Assembly: GCA_017307315.1 (NCBI GenBank)
Contig: JAFKFF010000066.1
Coordinates: forward strand, 1 to 10,980
DNA from: Alphaproteobacteria bacterium
GTDB lineage: Bacteria > Pseudomonadota > Alphaproteobacteria > Micropepsales > Micropepsaceae
Direction of reading: 5' to 3'
Length of the DNA: 10,980 nucleotides
Under the pieces are notes generated by a model. The model did no database searches. It saw only the letters and a program-made list of their open reading frames with translations, and was not told the DNA's origin. Position 1 is the first letter of the stretch; each line of letters opens with the position of its first letter. Below are positions 1-5,766 of the stretch, piece by piece. The position numbers were made by a program, and so were the translations under genes.

Positions 1-95
1 GTGCTCGCCCCGATTGTTCGGCGCCGAAGCTGTAATAGAACGGGCTCGCGAAAAGAAGTGCGATGGCGCCGCAATCGCGCTAAATCGCGGCACTG
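1..95. other. Left-edge stretch, no supported gene
   Basis: No gene can be supported here. On the plus strand, one frame is open from the left edge to a TAA at 122-124 and could be the last 40 codons of an upstream gene overlapping the next one. On the minus strand, a GTG at 94-92 opens a frame running off the edge. Both use third-position G/C at clearly lower frequency than the real genes in this window, which argues for non-coding DNA. I recognise neither short peptide. Confidence 0.3.
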
Positions 96-1511
96 TTGCG
101 GGAAAGCGGGCACGCTTTGGATAAAAGCCGGGAAAAATTCCCGATCTTGCTGTCGCAAGGTGTCTTGGTGCTGGGCTTCGGCCTTTTGCTGGCGCTGAAC
201 TGGCCCGGCCAGATGTCTTACGACTCCGTGGTGCAACTGGCCGATGGGCGAAGCGGCCATTACGACAGCTGGCATCCGCCCGTCATGGCCTGGCTGCTGG
301 GCCTGTTCGACGGACTTCTGCCCGGCACCGGTCTCTATCTCATCTTCGTGGCGCTGCTGCTTCTGGGCGCGTGGCTTCTTCTCCTGCGGCGCGCCGGATC
401 GGGACTTGCGGTTTCCATCGTCCTCTTGCCGATCTTTCTCACCCCGCAGCTTCTTCTCTACCAAGGCACGATCTGGAAGGACGTGCTGTTCGCCAATGCC
501 GGTATCGCCGGCTTCGCCGCGCTTTGCGCCGCGGCACAGGATTGGCCTTCGCCCACAAGACGCCATGCCTGGCTGGGCGTGGCGGCGCTCGGCCTCGCGC
601 TGGCGGCGCTGGCACGGCAGAACGGCATCCTGCTCTTGCCGGTGGCCGCCGTCGCGCTTGGGCTGATCGCCGCGCGCCTGGAGCCGCTTCGCGCGGGCTG
701 GCGATACGGCCTGGGATTTCTCGCCGCGAGCCTTGTCGTCATCGGGTCGGCGAATTTCGCCTTGTCCTTGCGCAGCGATCACGGCCAGGGCGCCGCCAAC
801 CAGATTCGCCTGGCCCAGACCTATGACCTGACGGGCATGCTGCGCCTCGCCCCCTCCCTTCCTCTCGCCCGGCTTGAAGAACAAGCGCCCGCCCTCGCCG
901 CCGCGATCCGCAAGGAGGGCGTGCCGCTTTATTCGCCGCATCTCATGGACACGCTGGAAAATTCTTCCGTGCTGACGGACGCGATCTATCGCGCGCCGCC
1001 CGGCGCGATCTTCGCGCAATGGCGTGCGCTGATCGCCGCCCATCCCCTGCTCTATCTGCGCATGCGCCTTCCGGTCTTTGGCTGGGTGCTGGCGCCGCCG
1101 GATCTGCTGCTCTGCCATCCCGACGTGGTGGGCGTGGATGGGCCGCCCGACACGGTGAAGCGGCTGGGCCTTGCGCCCCGGATTCGCGCGCAGGACCGCT
1201 GGCTCTACCGCTATGTCGCGCATTTCTTCCGCACGCCGGTCCTGTCGCACATCTTCTACGGCGCGCTGGCCCTGCTGGCGCTGGTATTGCTGGTGCTGCG
1301 GGGGACCACGGCGGACATCGCGGTGGCGGGACTCGAGATCGCCGCCCTCTTGTTCGCGGCAAGCTTCTTCGTCGTCTCGGTCGCCTGCGATTATCGCTAT
1401 CTTTATTTTCTCGACCTGGCGGCGATGACCGGCTGGCTGCAGCTCGTCGCCGGAGGATGGCGCGGACGCGCCTCCCATGTTCCTTTTCGTACCAAAAATG
1501 CCGCCGGGTAA
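96..1511 (+). CDS. Multi-pass inner-membrane protein, GT-C glycosyltransferase-like, function unknown
   Basis: This is a 471-residue integral membrane protein with about 9-11 hydrophobic helices: near residues 17-35, 63-75, 80-97, 104-121, 130-147, 158-193 (probably two), 203-222, 384-402 and 405-455. A large, probably periplasmic segment spans about 226-380. The first loop carries SYDS (Asp43) followed by a WHPP motif (59-62). Further conserved-looking motifs are GTIWKD (124-129), RQNG (174-177) and CDYRYLY (431-437) in the last helix region. An acidic residue in the first external loop plus this helix layout resembles GT-C glycosyltransferases that use polyprenyl-phosphate sugars, but I cannot name a substrate. 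The start is uncertain: an in-frame TAA at 81-83 bounds it, no ATG occurs before residue 40, and TTG at 96 or TTG at 117 (with a purine-rich stretch upstream) are the candidates. Two small hairpins follow the stop. Confidence 0.75.
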   Translation: MRESGHALDKSREKFPILLSQGVLVLGFGLLLALNWPGQMSYDSVVQLADGRSGHYDSWHPPVMAWLLGLFDGLLPGTGLYLIFVALLLLGAWLLLLRRAGSGLAVSIVLLPIFLTPQLLLYQGTIWKDVLFANAGIAGFAALCAAAQDWPSPTRRHAWLGVAALGLALAALARQNGILLLPVAAVALGLIAARLEPLRAGWRYGLGFLAASLVVIGSANFALSLRSDHGQGAANQIRLAQTYDLTGMLRLAPSLPLARLEEQAPALAAAIRKEGVPLYSPHLMDTLENSSVLTDAIYRAPPGAIFAQWRALIAAHPLLYLRMRLPVFGWVLAPPDLLLCHPDVVGVDGPPDTVKRLGLAPRIRAQDRWLYRYVAHFFRTPVLSHIFYGALALLALVLLVLRGTTADIAVAGLEIAALLFAASFFVVSVACDYRYLYFLDLAAMTGWLQLVAGGWRGRASHVPFRTKNAAG

Positions 1512-1532
1512 GCCTGACGATTGCGGGCGCCT

Positions 1533-1570
1533 ATTCCCGGCCTGGGGAATCGATGGAGAATTTGTCATCG
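1533..1570 (+). terminator. Two adjacent small stem-loops after the membrane-protein gene
   Basis: ATTCCC (1533-1538) pairs perfectly with GGGAAT (1545-1550) around a 6-base loop. Directly after it, CGATG (1551-1555) pairs with CATCG (1566-1570) around a 10-base loop. They begin 22 bases after the stop codon, where a 3'-end structure would be expected. There is no T-run, so a classical intrinsic terminator is not shown; mRNA 3'-end protection or chance are alternatives. Confidence 0.25.
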
Positions 1571-1616
1571 GCAACTTGCGAGCATCTGCCGGTTTCGGGG
1601 GGACCGCTATGCCGCC

Positions 1617-1651
1617 GGGGGTGCCCGCGCCCCCTTGTCCCGGGGGGCACC
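1617..1651 (+). other. GC-rich stem-loop in the spacer before mlaA
   Basis: GGTGCC (1620-1625) pairs with GGCACC (1646-1651). Inside it, CCCC (1630-1633) pairs with GGGG (1642-1645), with CGCG bulged out on the 5' side. A competing fold pairs GGGGG (1617-1621) with CCCCC (1630-1634). It lies upstream of the mlaA promoter candidate, so it may end transcription arriving from the membrane-protein gene, but no T-run follows it. Confidence 0.35.
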
Positions 1652-1686
1652 AATACCGATATTAGGCGTTATCTGAAGGCGTCGAG

Positions 1687-1714
1687 TCGACCGTAACCGT
1701 TTCTTATTTATAAT
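1687..1714 (+). promoter_or_regulatory. Candidate sigma70-type promoter of mlaA
   Basis: A perfect TATAAT (1709-1714) is preceded at 16 bases by TCGACC (1687-1692), which matches four of six positions of TTGACA. The region is AT-rich in an otherwise GC-rich window. The predicted transcript would start near 1721, leaving a leader of only about 12 bases with a G-rich element (GGTGGGG, 1725-1731) right before the ATG. This would make mlaA its own transcription unit. Confidence 0.5.
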
Positions 1715-1732
1715 CATATATTTCGGTGGGGT

Positions 1733-2458
1733 ATGAAGTTTCGTCCTGCTCTCCTGGCTGCCTTTGGCGCCGCCCTTCTGGCCAGTGCCTGCGCTACCGA
1801 CGATCCGGAATCGATCGCTCAGAACGACCCCTGGGAACCGACGAACCGCGCCATTTTCGATTTCGACGTGAAGCTGGATCATGCCGTCGCGCGGCCGGTG
1901 GCAAAATTCTACCGCAGCGCGGTGCCCGAGCCGGCGCGCGAAGGCATCCACAACGCCCTCACCAATTTGAACTCACCGGTGATCTTCACCAATGACGTGC
2001 TGCAGGGCGAGGGCGAGAAGGCGACCGACACCCTGGGCCGCTTCGTGATCAATTCCACCATCGGTGTCGCCGGCTTGGTCGATGTCGCCGCCAAGATGGG
2101 CATTCCCGGCCACGACAATGATTTCGGCATCACCCTGGGCAAGGCCGGGGCGTCGGAAGGCTCCTATCTCGTGCTGCCCTTTGTCGGGCCCAAGCCGCCG
2201 CGCGATCTGGTCGGCGCTGGCGCCGATATCGCTTTCGATCCGCTCACCTACATGACCTGGAACAATTCCACGCTCTACATGATCATCCGCGGCGGGCTGG
2301 GCGTGCTCGACGAGCGCGCCGCCAACATCGATGTGGTGCAGCAGATCGAACGGTCGTCGATCGATTTCTACGCCACCACCCGCAGCCTCTATCGTCAGAA
2401 CCGCGCCGCCCAGATCAATGGCGGCAAGGCGCCGGACGAGAATCTGCCGAACTTCTAG
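1733..2458 (+). CDS. mlaA: MlaA (VacJ) family outer-membrane lipoprotein
   Basis: MlaA sits in the inner leaflet of the outer membrane with porin partners. It removes mislocalised phospholipids from the outer leaflet and passes them to periplasmic MlaC and the MlaFEDB ABC transporter, keeping the outer leaflet rich in LPS. The 241-residue protein begins with a lipoprotein signal peptide: two positive residues, a hydrophobic stretch (5-16), then lipobox A-S-A-C with the lipidated Cys20. Position +2 is Ala, consistent with outer-membrane sorting. The family hallmark follows as N-D-P-W-E-P-T-N-R (31-39) and F-D-F-D (42-45). Further typical parts are the GRFVINSTIGVAGLVDVA segment near 100-120, HDNDFGITLGKAG, YLVLPFVGP, and a late DERA...Y segment. 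The ATG at 1733 fits the signal peptide exactly. No mlaC, mlaD, mlaE or mlaF is in the window, so the gene looks detached from the rest of the pathway here. Confidence 0.93.
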   Translation: MKFRPALLAAFGAALLASACATDDPESIAQNDPWEPTNRAIFDFDVKLDHAVARPVAKFYRSAVPEPAREGIHNALTNLNSPVIFTNDVLQGEGEKATDTLGRFVINSTIGVAGLVDVAAKMGIPGHDNDFGITLGKAGASEGSYLVLPFVGPKPPRDLVGAGADIAFDPLTYMTWNNSTLYMIIRGGLGVLDERAANIDVVQQIERSSIDFYATTRSLYRQNRAAQINGGKAPDENLPNF

Positions 2459-2492
2459 CTTCGATATTTAGACCTGCGCCATGGCAGCCGGC
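2459..2492. other. Short convergent gap between mlaA and the mdt operon
   Basis: Only 34 bases separate two stop codons that face each other. The gap contains the 8-base palindrome GCCATGGC (2478-2485). GCCGGC occurs at its right end and again inside the last codons of the mdtC-like gene (2506-2511). There is no hairpin with a T-run for either strand, so the two transcripts may overlap at their 3' ends. Confidence 0.4.
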
Positions 2493-5400
2493 TCACTCGG
2501 CGGGGGCCGGCGCTTCGCCATGGCCGGCGCCCATCTTGCCGTGATACCAGCGGTTCCAATTCCGCTTCCAGGCAAGCCGCCAGCGATCCAGATAGAGATA
2601 GACCACCGGCGTGGTGTAGAGCGTCAGCGCCTGGCTCAAGACCAGACCGCCCACGATCGAGATGCCCAGGGGCTCGCGCATCTCCGAGCCTTCGCCGATA
2701 CCGACCGCCAGCGGCAGGGCGCCCAGGATCGCGCCCATCGTGGTCATCATGATGGGACGGAAGCGCAGAAGGCAGGCGCGATAGATCGCTTCGCGCGAAC
2801 TGAGATTTTCCCGCCGCTGCGCGTCGATGGCGAAATCGATCATGATGATCGCGTTCTTCTTGACCACGCCGACCAAGAGGATGACGCCGATGAAGGCGAT
2901 CAGGCTGAAATCGGTCTTGAAGATCAGAAGCGCCAGCACCGCGCCCACGCCCGCCGATGGCAGGGTCGAAAGAATGGTCAACGGGTGGACATAACTTTCA
3001 TAGAGAATGCCCAGCACGATATAGATCGTGAGGATCGCCGCGACGAACAGAAGCGGCAGGTTCGCCAGCGACTGGCGGGCCAGCTGCAAGGTGCCCGCCG
3101 CCTCGCCATGCACCGAGATCGGCACATGGATGGCGGCCATGGTGCGGTCGATGGCGCGCGAGGCCTGGTCCTCGGTCACGCCCTTGGGCAGTTCGAACGA
3201 GAAGGTGGTGGCGACGAAAGGCCCCTGGTGGTTGACCGACAGGGGCGTGGTGCCCGGCCCGTAACTCACGAACGCCGACAGCGGCACCATCCGCTCCACC
3301 CGGGTGGAAACGGAAGCGCCGGTGGAGCCGCCATTGCGCCCGGTCGAGGTGATGGCGTTGAGCTGCTGATTGCGCACCGCCTCGGCGGCCTGCGTCGCCG
3401 CGTCGGTGCCGGTGCCCGTCGTCGATGCGGTGGTGGTGGTCGCGCCGGCGAAAGCGCCGCTGGCGCCCGCGCTGGACTGGGTGCCGCTGATATTGCCGGA
3501 GGTCGAGACATAGATGTCGCGCAGGGTTTCCGGGCTCTGCCAGAATTCCGGCGCCACCTCCATCACCACATGATACTGGTTCTTGTCCTTGTAGATGGTC
3601 GAGACCTGGCGCTGAAGCCCCTTGTCCTGCTGGTCGGAATTGACGTCCTGCAGCTCGGGAACGTTCTGCAGCGCCTCGGTGATCTTGGGCACCCACAGAT
3701 TCAATTCGTCCAGGGTATCGGCCTGGATCGTGTAGTGCAGCGAGCCGTTGCCCTGGCGCCCACCCGAGCGCACCCCGGTCGAACTCATCGGGCGCATGAA
3801 CATGCGCGCTCCGGCGATGCCCTCGAGCTTGGGCCGCAGTCGGTCGATCACGTCTTCCGAACTGATGTAACCGCGTTCCGCCGGGGACTTCAGGGTGATG
3901 AAGACCTGGCCGGTGTTGGTGGCGCCGCCGCCCCGCCCGCCGCCGCCCCCGCCGATGGAGCCCGCCACCTGCGCAACCGCGGGATCGGCCCGGATGATGT
4001 CGCCGAATTGCACGAACTTCTTCTGCATCGACTGGTAGGAGATGCTCTGGTCGCCGCGGATATTGCCGAAGATGCGGCCCTCGTCCACTTCCGGGAAGAA
4101 GCCCTTGGGAATGATGCCGAGCAGGTAGAAGTTCAGCGCCACCGCCACGAACAGAGTGAAAATGATGGTCTTGGGATTGTCGAGCGACCAGGCCAGCGAG
4201 CGGCGGTAGAAATCCAGGCTGACCTCGAAGGCGCGGCGGGCGAGCCGCTTGAACCAGCTTTCGCGCTCGCGGGAGAAATCCAGATGCGCGCACATCATGG
4301 GCGTCACCGTCAGCGAGACAACTAGCGACGAGACGATCGCCAGGGTCAGGGTGATGGCGAATTCGTGGAACAGCCGGCCGATGATGCCGCCCATCAGGAG
4401 GATGGGCAGGAACACCGCCACCAGCGAGATGCTCATCGAGACGACGGTGAAGGCCACTTCCTGCGCGCCCTTGAGCGCGGCCTGATAACGGCTTTCGCCC
4501 GCTTCCAGGTGGCGAGTGACATTTTCCAGCACCACGATGGTGTTGTCGACGACAAAGCCGGTCGAGATGATCAGCGCCATGAGGGAGAAATTGTCGAGCG
4601 AGAACTCGAGCAGATACATCATTCCGAAGGTACCCAGCAGCGCCAGGGGCACCGAGACCGCCGGCACCAGGGTGGCGCGCCAGTTGCGCAGGAACAGGAA
4701 GACCACCAGCACCACCAGGATAGTGGAAAGCACCAGGGTGATTTCCACATCCTGGACCGAGTCGCGGATGGAGACGGTGGTGTCCTGGATCACCGTCAAA
4801 TCGACCGCGGGCGGCAACACGCCATGCTGCAGTTGGGGAATGATCTCCTTGATGGCGTCGACCACCTGGATGACGTTGGCGCCAGGCTGCTGGGTGATGC
4901 TCACCAGCACCGCCGGCTGGCCGTTCGCCATGCCCATGTTGCGGATATTTTCCACCCCATCGACCACCTCCGCCACGTCGGACAGCCGCACCGGCGCATT
5001 GTTGCGGTAGGCGATGATGAGCGAGCGGTACTCGTCGGCCTGGGAGGCGTTGTCGTTGGAATAGACCTGGAAGCGGACCTTGCCCTGCTCGATGGCGCCT
5101 TTGGGGCTGTTGGCGCCGGCATTGGCGGAGGAGATGGCGGCCCGCACGTCTTCCAGGCCGATGCCGTATTTGAACAGGGCGCGGGGATTGAGCTCGATGC
5201 GCACCGCCGGCAGGGCCGCCCCCGCCAAAGACACGTCGCCGACGCCGGAAATCTGCGACAGTTTCTGCTGCAGCACGTTGGAGGCCTGGTCGTAGATCTG
5301 TCCCGGCGTCAGGGTTTTGGAGGTCAGCGCCATCACGATGATGGGGAAGGACGACGGGTTGAACTTGAAATAGGTGGGATTGGACCTCAGCGCCGCCGGC

Positions 5401-5756
5401 AGGTCGGCATGGGCGGCATTGATCGCCGCCTGCACGTCGCGCGCCGCGCCGTCGATATTGCGGCTGATGTCGAACTGCAGCACCACCTGGGTCGATCCCA
5501 CCGAGCTGCGCGAGGTCATCTGGGTGACGTCGGAAATCGCCCCCAGGTGCCGCTCCAGCGGCGTCGCCACCGTGTTCGACATCACTTCCGGGCTGGCGCC
5601 GGCCATATTGGCGCTGACCACGATCACCGGCAGGTCGATATTGGGCAATGGCGCCACCGGCATCAGGAACAGCGCGCCGAACCCGGCCAGCGCCATGCCC
5701 ATCGCCAGAAGGGCAGTGGCGATCGGCCGGCTGGTGAAGATGGCGACGATGTTCAT
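2493..5756 (-). CDS. mdtC: RND efflux transporter subunit, MdtC-like (HAE-1 family), divergent
   Basis: This inner-membrane pump subunit of 1087 residues should form a trimer with the MdtB-like neighbour and export compounds using proton influx. The RND plan is complete: TM1, porter domain with a GASPE motif, TM2-6, second porter half, TM7-12. Long stretches match E. coli MdtC, such as the RDVQAAINAA, VNSDQQD and [21 protein letters not shown] segments. I start at ATG 5756, 10 bases after the mdtB-like stop and behind AAAGGG; the frame is open to 5798, but that would overlap the upstream gene and precede the conserved N-terminus. Oddities: TM4 reads V-V-D404-N405 where relatives have Asp-Asp. 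Lys967, Arg998 and Thr1005 of the relay are kept. A glycine run (602-611) fills the switch-loop position. About 30 residues are missing at 715/716. About 66 low-complexity residues (755-821) are added. It is the last gene of the operon. Confidence 0.93.
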   Translation of the reverse strand: MNIVAIFTSRPIATALLAMGMALAGFGALFLMPVAPLPNIDLPVIVVSANMAGASPEVMSNTVATPLERHLGAISDVTQMTSRSSVGSTQVVLQFDISRNIDGAARDVQAAINAAHADLPAALRSNPTYFKFNPSSFPIIVMALTSKTLTPGQIYDQASNVLQQKLSQISGVGDVSLAGAALPAVRIELNPRALFKYGIGLEDVRAAISSANAGANSPKGAIEQGKVRFQVYSNDNASQADEYRSLIIAYRNNAPVRLSDVAEVVDGVENIRNMGMANGQPAVLVSITQQPGANVIQVVDAIKEIIPQLQHGVLPPAVDLTVIQDTTVSIRDSVQDVEITLVLSTILVVLVVFLFLRNWRATLVPAVSVPLALLGTFGMMYLLEFSLDNFSLMALIISTGFVVDNTIVVLENVTRHLEAGESRYQAALKGAQEVAFTVVSMSISLVAVFLPILLMGGIIGRLFHEFAITLTLAIVSSLVVSLTVTPMMCAHLDFSRERESWFKRLARRAFEVSLDFYRRSLAWSLDNPKTIIFTLFVAVALNFYLLGIIPKGFFPEVDEGRIFGNIRGDQSISYQSMQKKFVQFGDIIRADPAVAQVAGSIGGGGGGRGGGATNTGQVFITLKSPAERGYISSEDVIDRLRPKLEGIAGARMFMRPMSSTGVRSGGRQGNGSLHYTIQADTLDELNLWVPKITEALQNVPELQDVNSDQQDKGLQRQVSTIYKDKNQYHVVMEVAPEFWQSPETLRDIYVSTSGNISGTQSSAGASGAFAGATTTTASTTGTGTDAATQAAEAVRNQQLNAITSTGRNGGSTGASVSTRVERMVPLSAFVSYGPGTTPLSVNHQGPFVATTFSFELPKGVTEDQASRAIDRTMAAIHVPISVHGEAAGTLQLARQSLANLPLLFVAAILTIYIVLGILYESYVHPLTILSTLPSAGVGAVLALLIFKTDFSLIAFIGVILLVGVVKKNAIIMIDFAIDAQRRENLSSREAIYRACLLRFRPIMMTTMGAILGALPLAVGIGEGSEMREPLGISIVGGLVLSQALTLYTTPVVYLYLDRWRLAWKRNWNRWYHGKMGAGHGEAPAPAE
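3294..3494 (-). repeat. Low-complexity Thr/Ala/Gly/Ser-rich insertion in the MdtC-like protein
   Basis: Residues 755-821 (67 codons) are dominated by Thr, Ala, Gly and Ser. They lie between the conserved Y-V-S-T-S-G and M-V-P-L-S-A motifs, which are only a few residues apart in the MdtB-like neighbour and in E. coli MdtC. It falls at a hairpin of the periplasmic DC docking subdomain. I have the impression that some alphaproteobacterial and acidobacterial relatives carry a similar insert, but cannot check this. Confidence 0.7.
3924..3953 (-). repeat. GCC-rich tract encoding a glycine run in the MdtC-like protein
   Basis: Thirty bases of nearly pure GCC/CCG repeats encode six Gly, one Arg and three Gly (residues 602-611), just before A-T-N-T-G. 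By alignment with the N-T-G that follows the AcrB switch loop, the run replaces that loop. A tract like this can slip in steps of three bases without breaking the frame. Confidence 0.75.
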
Positions 5757-5766
5757 GGCGCGCCCT

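Noticed and set aside
1..198. A 65-codon frame starting with GTG at the left edge
   Set aside because: It overlaps the start of the membrane protein in another frame, is Arg/Cys/Trp-rich and resembles no family.
1617..1651. Riboswitch in the mlaA leader
   Set aside because: The G-rich hairpins lie upstream of the likely transcription start and no known aptamer core is recognisable.
1607..1951. A 114-codon minus-strand frame over the mlaA start
   Set aside because: It lies across the mlaA promoter and signal peptide region, has no ribosome site I can see, and is explained by the mlaA reading frame.
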